NCBI RefSeq assembly: GCF_001637225.1
Contig: NZ_LVJI01000035.1
Span: 84,534-148,533, forward strand
Length of the DNA stretch: 64,000 bases
Source: Paenibacillus antarcticus
Lineage (GTDB): Bacteria > Bacillota > Bacilli > Paenibacillales > Paenibacillaceae
Direction of reading: 5' to 3'
The notes beneath the pieces are model-generated. The model made no database searches. It had not been told where the DNA came from and worked only from the letters and a program-made list of their open reading frames with translations. A program made the translations under genes and the position numbers. Below are positions 34,335-42,048 of the stretch, piece by piece. Each line of letters starts with the position of its first letter. Position 1 is the stretch's first letter.

Positions 34335-35648
34335 CTATAGTGCCATTTCTCGAAGTGAATCATCTGCAGCTTCAAGAGTCTGGTCAATATCTGCATCTGT
34401 ATGAGCTGTGGTAAGGAACCAAGCTTCATATTTAGATGGAGCGAGATTAATGCCACGATTCAACATATGGCGGAAGAATGAAGCAAACATTTCACCATCG
34501 GTATCCTGCGCTTCTTCATAATTCGTAATCGGATGATCACAGAAATGGGTAGAGAAAGAACCACGAATTTGATTAATCGTTAGTGGGATTCCATGACGAT
34601 CTGAGGACGCTTGAAGACCATCAGTAAGTTTCACTGCAAGACGATTCATTTCTTCATAGACACCTTCGCCTTGTAATACCTCTAGACAAGCAATACCTGA
34701 CAGAATGGAGGCTGGGTTACCTGCCATCGTTCCGGCTTGATAAGCAGGTCCGAGCGGTGCGACTTGTTCCATAACATGTTTTCTGCCACCGTAGGCACCG
34801 ATAGGTAATCCACCACCAATGATTTTACCTAAAGCTGTCAGATCAGGTACGATTGACTCATGATTCTTTAGACCAGCAAATGTCTGTGTTGATCCATAAT
34901 GGAAACGGAATGCTGTGATGACCTCGTCATAGATCACAAGAGAGCCATTATCATGAGTCATCTTGCATAGACCTTCCAGGAAGCCATCTTGAGGCATTAC
35001 CATTCCGAAATTACCTACGATTGGTTCAACCATAACAGCAGCAACATCATCACCCCAACGTTCGAGTGCGGATTTAAGTGATTCTAAGTCATTAAATGGT
35101 ACGGTGATGACTTCTTGTGCGATACTAGCCGGAACCCCAGCACTATCTGGAATACCGAGTGTAGATGGACCTGATCCAGCGGCTACAAGTACCAAGTCTG
35201 AATGACCGTGATAACAGCCAGCAAATTTAATGATTTTGCTACGCTTGGTATAAGCCCTTGCGACTCGGATCGTGGTCATAACAGCTTCAGTGCCAGAATT
35301 CACAAATCGAACCTTATCCATGGAAGGGATCGCATCTTTTAGCATTTTCGCTAATTGTATTTCCCATTCGGTTGGAGCCCCGTACAATACACCATTCTCA
35401 GCTGCTCTAGTTATAGCCGCTGTAATATGGGGATGGGCATGTCCTGTAATGATAGGACCGTATGCTGCAAGATAGTCAATATATTGGTTGTCATCGGCAT
35501 CGAAGAAATGAGCTCCTTTGGCCCGTTTCATAAAGACGGGCGCCCCGCCACCTACCGCTTTGAATGAGCGAGAAGGGCTATTGACGCCTCCAACAATATG
35601 CTGCAATGCTTCTTGATATAAAAGTTCGGATTGTGTACGTTTCATCAT
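34335..35648 (-). CDS. hemL: glutamate-1-semialdehyde 2,1-aminomutase
   Basis: PLP enzyme making 5-aminolevulinate from glutamate 1-semialdehyde in the C5 haem pathway; 437 residues. Markers: GGVNSPSRSFKAVGG near the N-terminus, FVNSGTEAVMTTIRVAR, and the PLP lysine in LGKIIGGGLPIGAYGG (about 271). Two adjacent ATGs follow the GAAAGGAAG site. No other hem genes are near. Bacillales often have hemL inside the hemAXCDBL cluster plus a separate GsaB paralogue, so this isolated copy may be the paralogue. Confidence 0.93.
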   Translation of the reverse strand: MMKRTQSELLYQEALQHIVGGVNSPSRSFKAVGGGAPVFMKRAKGAHFFDADDNQYIDYLAAYGPIITGHAHPHITAAITRAAENGVLYGAPTEWEIQLAKMLKDAIPSMDKVRFVNSGTEAVMTTIRVARAYTKRSKIIKFAGCYHGHSDLVLVAAGSGPSTLGIPDSAGVPASIAQEVITVPFNDLESLKSALERWGDDVAAVMVEPIVGNFGMVMPQDGFLEGLCKMTHDNGSLVIYDEVITAFRFHYGSTQTFAGLKNHESIVPDLTALGKIIGGGLPIGAYGGRKHVMEQVAPLGPAYQAGTMAGNPASILSGIACLEVLQGEGVYEEMNRLAVKLTDGLQASSDRHGIPLTINQIRGSFSTHFCDHPITNYEEAQDTDGEMFASFFRHMLNRGINLAPSKYEAWFLTTAHTDADIDQTLEAADDSLREMAL

Positions 35649-35752
35649 CTGTATAAACTTCCTTTCGCTATTTCACGGGGAGCAGGTGTATGTCGCTATG
35701 AATTAGCTACGGTTGCTCCCTATAAGTGTGGATAGCTTCATTATTTATAGTA

Positions 35753-36751
35753 TTATTCTTTCATCGGAGTAACGTTTCCATCATCAATCGTAGATGTAGG
35801 TGTTTTAAATACATTCTGTACATACTCATGCAATTCATCTAAATCCTTCACTGTAATAACGGATGCAGAACCAACGATTTCCTCTTTGAGAAGGTTCATA
35901 GGAGGGATTTGTTCGCTACCTGCCATCGAACTTTGATATCCAATGTTAGCAAGTTTCCACATATCATTCGTAGACAGATTGGTATCAACAAATTCACTAA
36001 CGCCTTCTAAGATGGAGGGAAGCTTCATGATTGTCGTGGTAGACTTCATTTTATCAGCCACTGTTTTTAGAAAGGCTCTTTGCCTCTCGGTTCGTGTGAA
36101 GTCAGATAACGCATCATGTCGAAAACGAACATATTGTAATGCTTTATCGCCATCAAGATGCTGTTGACCCTTTTTAAGATTAATATCGTATTCGTGCTTG
36201 TCTGCATTACTGCTATACTTCATGTCTTTTTCCACATAGAAATCAACACCACCCAATGCATCAACAAGTTTAATGAATCCTTGGAAGTCGGTGTATACAT
36301 AATATTGAACGGGGATACCCAGAAGATCACCGATAGCTTTCATTGCTGTGTTAGGTCCGTGTGTAATAGCTGCATTAATACGGTCTTTCCGGTATTCAGG
36401 AATATTGGTGTAAGTATCTCTTAGAATGGAGAAAAGATGAATTTTCTTCTGTAGGGGGTCTAATGTGACTACCATCATACTGTCAGAGCGAGGGATATCT
36501 CCTTTGGTTACATCACGACCATCCACACCCATGATCAGAATACTGACTAGCTCGGTCCCTTCCCATTTGGGAGGTTCAGGCACTTTGGCTTCAACTTGTT
36601 CTAAATGACTGAACGGAGATGCTTCGCCTTCTTTGTGCAATCCTTCTAGACCATTATAAATGGATGTGAAATAATACACTGTATAACCAATCACTGCAAG
36701 TAAGAGTACAGCAAGAACCAACCAGATGGTTCTTTTCTTCTTTCTCGTCAT
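35753..36751 (-). CDS. LCP-family (LytR-CpsA-Psr) cell-wall glycopolymer ligase
   Basis: 332 residues, anchored by one N-terminal helix (about 8-30) with the rest outside. The LCP domain spans about 70-250: ILIMGVDGRD, then RSDSMMVVTLDP, then FSILRDTYTNIP with the catalytic Asp/Arg, and the late LDGDKALQYVRFRHD with the second Arg set. LCP enzymes move teichoic acid or other glycopolymers from undecaprenyl carriers to peptidoglycan. The 80-residue tail lacks a LytR_C domain. Which glycopolymer is handled is not evident. Confidence 0.94.
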   Translation of the reverse strand: MTRKKKRTIWLVLAVLLLAVIGYTVYYFTSIYNGLEGLHKEGEASPFSHLEQVEAKVPEPPKWEGTELVSILIMGVDGRDVTKGDIPRSDSMMVVTLDPLQKKIHLFSILRDTYTNIPEYRKDRINAAITHGPNTAMKAIGDLLGIPVQYYVYTDFQGFIKLVDALGGVDFYVEKDMKYSSNADKHEYDINLKKGQQHLDGDKALQYVRFRHDALSDFTRTERQRAFLKTVADKMKSTTTIMKLPSILEGVSEFVDTNLSTNDMWKLANIGYQSSMAGSEQIPPMNLLKEEIVGSASVITVKDLDELHEYVQNVFKTPTSTIDDGNVTPMKE

Positions 36752-36892
36752 TCAAGCGTCTTCCTTTCATAACTCCGGAAATAGGTACATTTTTCGACAT
36801 TGAAGGAATAGTGTTCATTACATTATAATTTTTTTTGCAGATACAATCAATTTAATAAGTAGAATAATGACATATAAAGGAGATAATTAATC

Positions 36893-37366
36893 ATGGAATC
36901 TTTACAAATAGGTCAGAGCGCTCCACCATTCACACTTATGGCTTCAAATGGAGAAAGGATATCATTAAGTGATTATCTAGGCCGTAAGGTTGTACTTTAT
37001 TTCTATCCTAAGAATATGACTCCTGGGTGTACAACGGAAGCTTGTAACTTCCGAGATGCTAATTCAGATATTGAGAAGCTAGGTGCATTTATACTCGGAA
37101 TTAGTCCGGATGAAGTGAAATCACACGGTAAATTTATCGAGCGTAATGATCTACCGTTTCTTCTTTTATCAGATGCAGATCATGTGGTAAGTGAAATGTA
37201 TGGCGTGTGGCAGCTTAAGAAAATGTATGGAAGAGAATACTTAGGTATTGTGAGATCCACGTTTCTTATAAATGAAGAGGGAATACTTGTGAAGGAATGG
37301 CGCAAAGTTAAAGTCGCTGGACACTCAGAAGAAGTATTAACGACACTACAGTTGTTAGAACAATAA
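36893..37366 (+). CDS. bcp: thioredoxin-dependent peroxiredoxin, Bcp/PrxQ type
   Basis: 157-residue thiol peroxidase that reduces hydrogen and organic peroxides with electrons from thioredoxin. The peroxidatic Cys is C46 in TPGCTTEACNF and the resolving Cys is C51, the alpha-2 spacing of PrxQ. The conserved catalytic Arg is in the STFLI region near residue 120. The start follows AAAGGAGATAATTAATC. It is divergent from the LCP gene. No full PerR box was found in its leader, only a TTATAAT half. Confidence 0.95.
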   Translation: MESLQIGQSAPPFTLMASNGERISLSDYLGRKVVLYFYPKNMTPGCTTEACNFRDANSDIEKLGAFILGISPDEVKSHGKFIERNDLPFLLLSDADHVVSEMYGVWQLKKMYGREYLGIVRSTFLINEEGILVKEWRKVKVAGHSEEVLTTLQLLEQ

Positions 37367-37384
37367 CTATTACAAATGTATGAT

Positions 37385-37429
37385 AGCAAATCGACGGACA
37401 TGCCTATAAGGTAAGTTGATTTGCTGTTT
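37385..37429 (+). terminator. weak hairpin after bcp
   Basis: AGCAAATC paired with GATTTGCT across a 25-base loop and a poor T tail. Confidence 0.4.
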
Positions 37430-37444
37430 CATGACGTTCATTTA

Positions 37445-37458
37445 TGAAAACGTTTTGG
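37445..37458 (+). promoter_or_regulatory. cre-like palindrome upstream of marR
   Basis: TGAAAACGTTTTGG matches the CcpA cre consensus at 12 of 14 positions, failing at the last two. It lies about 35 bases upstream of the -35. Confidence 0.3.
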
Positions 37459-37477
37459 AAATAACATATGTAACTTT

Positions 37478-37522
37478 TATCTTATGTTTATATTGACATG
37501 ATAAGATAGTAAGGATTACAAT
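37478..37522 (+). promoter_or_regulatory. marR promoter with overlapping inverted repeat
   Basis: Perfect TTGACA (37493-37498), 18-base spacer, TACAAT (37517-37522). The inverted repeat TATCTTAT-N15-ATAAGATA (37478-37485 and 37501-37508) brackets the -35, as expected for an autoregulated MarR operon. Confidence 0.65.
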
Positions 37523-37529
37523 AATTCGT

Positions 37530-38024
37530 ATGCGAAATAATATGGGTCATCATACGGAGCAAAGTGTTGAAGATATGGATATTGATTCTAAGGAACAGAT
37601 TCGTGAAGTATTACATTCTTTTAACCAAGTGAAGCATTCGCTTTTTAATTTGTTACGGAAGAATGCGGATGCTTTGGGCACCACATTTATGCAATATCAT
37701 GTATTACGAACACTTCATGATCATCCCGATATTGGATTATCCGAACTGGCTGACCTAATCCTGCTTGGGAATAGTACGACCAGCGGAGTAGTAGAACGAT
37801 TGGTGAAGTCAGGATTAGTGATTCGTAAGCGACTAGAAAGTGATCGGAGATCAGTAACGCTGCGAATAACAGATGAAGGAGATGCATTACAAGATCGAAT
37901 GGAACGTGCTTATATGCAGTCGTTGTCTCCACTAAATCAGTTATCTGATAAGGATAGACAGGATTTATTGCGGATTCAGCAGCAAGTGAATGAGATACTA
38001 CAACAACAAGGAGAGATCGTGTAA
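37530..38024 (+). CDS. MarR-family regulator
   Basis: 164 residues with the MarR winged helix: helices near the N-terminus, DIGLSELADLILLGNSTTSGVVERLVKSGLV (read in parts, about 70-100) and the wing RKRLESDRRSVTLRITDEG. Proteins of this type repress drug-efflux genes until a ligand binds. The ATG at 37530 has no ribosome site and lies about 8 bases after the -10, so the mRNA may be leaderless; ATGs at 37542 and 37575 also lack good sites. It is separated by 3 bases from an EmrB-type exporter and surely cotranscribed. An inverted repeat over the promoter suggests self-repression. Confidence 0.92.
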   Translation: MRNNMGHHTEQSVEDMDIDSKEQIREVLHSFNQVKHSLFNLLRKNADALGTTFMQYHVLRTLHDHPDIGLSELADLILLGNSTTSGVVERLVKSGLVIRKRLESDRRSVTLRITDEGDALQDRMERAYMQSLSPLNQLSDKDRQDLLRIQQQVNEILQQQGEIV

Positions 38025-38027
38025 ATT

Positions 38028-39521
38028 ATGAATCTTGATAATATAAAAAAGGGTCCCATCGTAGTGGCACTCATGATTGGGGCATTTGTAGCTTTTCTTA
38101 ACCAAACGTTATTGAACGTTGCCCTACCTAGCATTATGAATGATTTAAAGATTGATGCTACAACAGGACAATGGTTAACGACAGGATATATGCTGGTCAA
38201 CGGCGTTCTCATTCCAGTCACAGCCTATCTGATGGCTAGATTTACAACGAGACAGTTATTTATTTCAGCAATGAGTTTATTTACGTTAGGGACATTAATT
38301 TGTGGGCTGTCACCTAACTTTGGAATATTAATGGTGGGTAGAGTTGTCCAAGCCGCAGGTGCAGGTATTATTATGCCTCTAATGATGGTTGTATTTTTAA
38401 CTATTTTCCCGATTGAGAAGCGTGGCGCAGCCATGGGTTTGATGGGAATGTCTATGATTTTGGCTCCAGCTATTGGACCAACACTTTCAGGTTGGATTGT
38501 AGAACACTATGATTGGCGCGTCCTTTTCTACATTATTCTACCCTTTTCTGCTATTTCTACATTAATCGGTGTATTTTTCTTGAAGAATGTTACTAAGGTA
38601 ACGAAGCCTAAGTTTGATATATTATCTGTTGTATTATCTACTATTGGATTCGGTGGACTTTTATACGGATTTAGTGATGCAGGTACTGATGGTTGGGGAA
38701 GTACAACGGTTCTTTCTTGTCTAGTGCTGGGAACTTTATCATTGATTCTGTTTGTATGGCGTCAAATGACTTCGAGAAGTCCCATGCTTGAATTTAGAAT
38801 TTTCAAATATAATATGTTTACATTGACGACTATTATTAACTGTCTTATCACGATTTCAATGTACGCAGGGATGATATTACTCCCAATCTTCTTACAAAAT
38901 ATCAGACAGTTCACACCTATGGAATCAGGGGTAATGATGCTTCCAGGTGCGATCCTAATGGGTATAATGTCTCCGATTACCGGGAAAATATTCGATAAGG
39001 TTGGCGCGAGATGGTTGTCTGTGATAGGTCTTCTTATTACCGTCGTTACGACCTTTGAGTTTACTCGTTTAACGGATGCAACCACGTACACACATATGAT
39101 CATTATCTATACGATACGCATGTTTGGAATGTCACTAATGATGATGCCTATCCAGACGGCTGGTCTTAATCAACTACCACAAAGCATGAATGCACATGGT
39201 ACAGCGATGTCGAATACACTACGTACCATTGCAGGTTCGATTGGAACGGCAATTCTTGTTACCGTGATGACGACACAAACGAAGAGCCGTGCTACCGAGC
39301 TGGCTGTAGAGGGTGGGGTTTCTCCCACAGATAAAGAAGCCATGGCGCATATCGTTACAGAGTCTACTATTCATGGTATTAATCAGGCGTTCTTAATAGC
39401 TACATCTTTAGCAGTAGTTGCCCTTGTCTTAGCTTTCTTTATTAAAAGAACGAAACCGGCTGTAGAGATTTCAAATAATGAAGTGAAACAAATGAAGGGT
39501 GAGCTTAAGGAAGCTCACTGA
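38028..39521 (+). CDS. DHA2-family multidrug MFS exporter (EmrB/QacA type)
   Basis: 497 residues with 14 predicted helices. The DHA2 pattern is clear: NVALPSIMNDL after helix 1, TGYMLVNGVLIP, RFTTRQLF, and motif C GMSMILAPAIGPTLSGWI in helix 5. It exports drugs by proton antiport in known members (EmrB, LmrB, QacA). The ribosome site AAGGAGAG lies within the end of marR, so the two are translationally close and under one promoter. The substrate range is unknown. Confidence 0.94.
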   Translation: MNLDNIKKGPIVVALMIGAFVAFLNQTLLNVALPSIMNDLKIDATTGQWLTTGYMLVNGVLIPVTAYLMARFTTRQLFISAMSLFTLGTLICGLSPNFGILMVGRVVQAAGAGIIMPLMMVVFLTIFPIEKRGAAMGLMGMSMILAPAIGPTLSGWIVEHYDWRVLFYIILPFSAISTLIGVFFLKNVTKVTKPKFDILSVVLSTIGFGGLLYGFSDAGTDGWGSTTVLSCLVLGTLSLILFVWRQMTSRSPMLEFRIFKYNMFTLTTIINCLITISMYAGMILLPIFLQNIRQFTPMESGVMMLPGAILMGIMSPITGKIFDKVGARWLSVIGLLITVVTTFEFTRLTDATTYTHMIIIYTIRMFGMSLMMMPIQTAGLNQLPQSMNAHGTAMSNTLRTIAGSIGTAILVTVMTTQTKSRATELAVEGGVSPTDKEAMAHIVTESTIHGINQAFLIATSLAVVALVLAFFIKRTKPAVEISNNEVKQMKGELKEAH

Positions 39522-39627
39522 ATAGTGAAGAGTAAAGTAGGAAGTAGATAAATGAATAGCAACCCGGAAGATGGACACTTGAATTATTTCAAATATGGTG
39601 CCTAGCTTTCGGGTTTATCTTGCGCAA

Positions 39628-39667
39628 AATAATCCAACTTCTAGGAATACAAGAAGTTGGATTATTG
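39628..39667. terminator. bidirectional terminator between emrB and clpP
   Basis: AATAATCCAACTTCT stem with exact complement AGAAGTTGGATTATT over a 9-base loop. Confidence 0.9.
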
Positions 39668-39679
39668 ATCGGTTTCATG

Positions 39680-40264
39680 TTATAAGGGTGAACATACGAC
39701 TTCATCCACAATCCCATAGGACTTGGCTTCTTCAGCTGATAAGAAGTAGTCTCTTTCCATATCCATAGTGACCTTCTCTAAGGATTGACCTGTTTTCTCA
39801 GCAAATAGACGATTGAGTTGGTCCTTTATTTTCAGAATACGACGTGCAGATATTTCAATATCTGATGCCTGGCCTTGTGCTCCACCCAAAGGCTGATGAA
39901 TCATAATTTCACTGTGCTGAAGTGCAAGCCGTTTACCTTTATGACCAGCTAATAGTAGTAGTGAGGCGGCTGAAGCAGCAAGCCCAGTACAAATGGTTCT
40001 GACATTCGGTTTGATAAATTGCATCGTATCATACACTGCAAAAGCAGCAGTAACGGATCCTCCAGGGCTATTAATATACAGAGATATATCTTTGTCCGGA
40101 TCATCGGCTGCTAGAAAAAGGAGCTGTGCGACAATATTGTTAGCCGTAGCATCGTTAATCTCTGACCCTAGAAATACGATGCGATCCTTCAGCAAGCGGG
40201 AATAAATATCATAAGACCTCTCACCCTGAGAGGTTTGTTCAACAACATAAGGTATAATGCTCAT
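39680..40264 (-). CDS. clpP: ATP-dependent Clp protease proteolytic subunit, second-type ClpP
   Basis: 194-residue serine protease subunit with the standard triad at standard numbers: S98 in GLAASAAS, H123 in IMIHQP and D172 in MERDYFLSAEEA. The residue after the catalytic Ser is Ala instead of the usual Met, and LQHSEIMIHQP replaces LPNSRIMIHQP, so it looks like a paralogue rather than the main ClpP. It lies downstream of an ECF sigma gene on the same strand, separated by a pair of identical hairpins. The start follows TAGGAGGAACC. Its ATPase partner is not in the window. Confidence 0.94.
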   Translation of the reverse strand: MSIIPYVVEQTSQGERSYDIYSRLLKDRIVFLGSEINDATANNIVAQLLFLAADDPDKDISLYINSPGGSVTAAFAVYDTMQFIKPNVRTICTGLAASAASLLLLAGHKGKRLALQHSEIMIHQPLGGAQGQASDIEISARRILKIKDQLNRLFAEKTGQSLEKVTMDMERDYFLSAEEAKSYGIVDEVVCSPL

Positions 40265-40280
40265 TTTTGGTTCCTCCTAA

Positions 40281-40300
40281 AAGTTTTTCGAAGAAAAACT
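40281..40300. repeat. hairpin repeat A before clpP
   Basis: AAGTTTTTCGAAGAAAAACT, an 8-bp perfect stem; identical to repeat B exactly 40 bases away. It touches the clpP ribosome site. Confidence 0.8.
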
Positions 40301-40320
40301 ACTTCGAAAGCATGAACTTA

Positions 40321-40340
40321 AAGTTTTTCGAAGAAAAACT
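40321..40340. repeat. hairpin repeat B after the sigma gene
   Basis: The same 20 bases as repeat A, starting directly after the sigma factor stop codon on the - strand. It may be a weak terminator or processing site that lowers clpP expression relative to the sigma gene. Confidence 0.8.
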
Positions 40341-41030
40341 TTATGCAGCCATATTGATTTTCGGTAAGGTTTGACGCATCATGCAGACCGGCGAATGCGA
40401 TTCCTTGTGAGCATGTTTTTGTGAAGTTGTTTTACCAATTGCAATAATAAGCTCTTCGAGAACAGCAGGATTCTCATATTTAACCGCTTGAAGTAGCCGA
40501 CTTTTAAACCAATCTTGTGGGATATTGAGCCAGTGCTGGCTAAAGTCTCCGGTATGGTCATGAGATTTCTGACGAGCACGATACAAGAGTGCTTTAACTG
40601 CTGTTTCTTTGATCTGTAATGTATTTGCGATCTCAGACAATGAATAGAGGAAAGCTTCCTTCATAACGAACGCTAATAGCTGTTTGGGCGTTAATTTATC
40701 AATTAGTTGATCCATTGCTTCATGAAGGTCCTCTGATCTCTTATCTTCATGACCGCATTCATCCATCGGACCCAGCTGCAACTTAGATTTTTTGCGTACT
40801 TCGTCAATCCAAGAATTACGTGCAATGGTGCGCAGTAAGGGCATAGTGATACTTGGTTCGCTTTTAGACGCATAGTAGGATAAGGTCTTAGCGAGTGTCT
40901 CCTGTGTTAAATCGTCGGCGTCCCAACGATTATTGGTTAGAGAGAGACAGTGTTGTTGCAATACCGTATATAGATCTTCACATTGTTTCTTTAGTTCAAT
41001 TTGTGTGTCTGTTGTTGTGTGGATTAACAT
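40341..41030 (-). CDS. ECF-like RNA polymerase sigma factor
   Basis: 229 residues. Region 2 lies at about 20-90 (RWDADDLTQETLAKTLSYY, LLRTIARNSWIDEVRKK) and region 4 at about 110-160 (LTPKQLLAFVMKEAFLYSLSEIANTLQIKETAVKALLYRARQ, here given in overlapping parts). A 70-residue C-terminal extension has no recognised fold. No anti-sigma gene is adjacent, unlike most ECF sigmas. The ATG at 41030 is chosen because AAGGAGTG lies 6 bases upstream; the frame's earlier GTG overlaps that site. Downstream is clpP, a possible target or coexpressed partner. Confidence 0.88.
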   Translation of the reverse strand: MLIHTTTDTQIELKKQCEDLYTVLQQHCLSLTNNRWDADDLTQETLAKTLSYYASKSEPSITMPLLRTIARNSWIDEVRKKSKLQLGPMDECGHEDKRSEDLHEAMDQLIDKLTPKQLLAFVMKEAFLYSLSEIANTLQIKETAVKALLYRARQKSHDHTGDFSQHWLNIPQDWFKSRLLQAVKYENPAVLEELIIAIGKTTSQKHAHKESHSPVCMMRQTLPKINMAA

Positions 41031-41067
41031 GTTAATCACTCCTTCAAGGCCTATGGTTATATAACGT

Positions 41068-41169
41068 ATGAGCAGGGTTGAAAGATACGCCCTCCATTTA
41101 ATTAAATTATCACTCGATGTACTTAATGATCAGGATCTTGAGCAAATGATAGATCTTGCAAAGAAGTAG
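41068..41169 (+). CDS. 33-codon open frame, doubtful
   Basis: Starts MSRVERYALHLIKLSL and ends DLAKK; helical and amphipathic in look. No usable ribosome site precedes it. It could be a tiny protein or the remnant of a larger one. It lies between the sigma gene (divergent) and the dedA terminator. Confidence 0.2.
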   Translation: MSRVERYALHLIKLSLDVLNDQDLEQMIDLAKK

Positions 41170-41212
41170 CCTTGGAGAGAGCCGGAATTCCATTCAAAAT
41201 ATAGATTCAAAG

Positions 41213-41259
41213 AAAAAGGGTGCCCCTAGTCATTTTATAAATGATTCTTGGGGCACCCG
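41213..41259 (-). terminator. intrinsic terminator of the dedA gene
   Basis: GGGTGCCCC stem with exact complement GGGGCACCC, an inner ATTTATAAAAT region, and on the - strand a following TTTTTCTTT tail. Confidence 0.9.
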
Positions 41260-41278
41260 ATGTTAGCCTATGTAAATT

Positions 41279-41926
41279 TCATGATGACCGTTTAACTCTT
41301 TTCTTGCTAGATTTAGTAGACACCGTAAGCATCGCTTTTTTACGGAAACGATAGGATATGTATATAAGAGCGATGATAAAGATCCCTCCAACGATCCATA
41401 GAGAATACATTTCTGCCAAGTGAAATGCAACTTGCCATTGGGGACCGAATATTCTGCCCACGCTTAGAAAGAGAATGACCCAGAATAGTGCTCCGCTATA
41501 GGCATACAATGCGAATTTACGGAAGGGAAGAGCATTCAGACCCGAGAAATAACCTGTGAAATGTCGAACACCAGGAATGAAGTAGCCGATAAGGATTAAG
41601 TTATGCCCATATTTACTGAACCATTTCCGTGTTTTCTCAAGTTTACGAGGAGATAGAAATATCCATTTGCCAAATCGATTCACAAAGGGGAGACCGGCTC
41701 TTAGCCCAATGAAATAAGTAATTGTCATACCGATCGTTGTACCGAGGAAAGCCATAATGAGAAGCCATCCAAAGTCCAACGAACCTAAATAGGAAAGATA
41801 GCCTGCATAAGCCATCGTGGTTTCTCCAGGGAAGGGGAGAGCGATGAATTCCAATAGCAGACCTACAAACAATACTAAATAACCGTATTCCTCGAATAGA
41901 AGTTGAATCCAGCGTAGTACTTCCAT
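41279..41926 (-). CDS. DedA/VTT-domain membrane protein
   Basis: 215 residues with about five hydrophobic segments. The DedA signature is present: FIALPFPGETTMAYAGYL (about 27-44), then GTTIGMTITYFIGLRAG and GYFIPGVRHFTGYFSGL with its conserved Arg. DedA proteins act in lipid-carrier recycling; B. subtilis relatives flip undecaprenyl phosphate (UptA) or phosphatidylethanolamine (PetA). Which lipid is moved here is open. ATG 41926 has GGAGAG at 8 bases; the frame's GTG three codons earlier overlaps that site. Confidence 0.92.
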   Translation of the reverse strand: MEVLRWIQLLFEEYGYLVLFVGLLLEFIALPFPGETTMAYAGYLSYLGSLDFGWLLIMAFLGTTIGMTITYFIGLRAGLPFVNRFGKWIFLSPRKLEKTRKWFSKYGHNLILIGYFIPGVRHFTGYFSGLNALPFRKFALYAYSGALFWVILFLSVGRIFGPQWQVAFHLAEMYSLWIVGGIFIIALIYISYRFRKKAMLTVSTKSSKKRVKRSS

Positions 41927-42048
41927 TTTGCTCACTCTCCAGATATAGCTATCATAAAAAACAATTCTAACTCTAGTCTTTTTTTGTAACCCCCACCATA
42001 TAATCTATCAGAAAAGTTGAATTCATAGAAACGGTGGAGGTAAAATTT

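Noticed and set aside
41200..41212. A third copy of the dispersed repeat (ATATAGATTCAAAG)
   Set aside because: Only about 10 bases match one end; the inner blocks and the other end are missing, and the adjacent structure is the dedA terminator.
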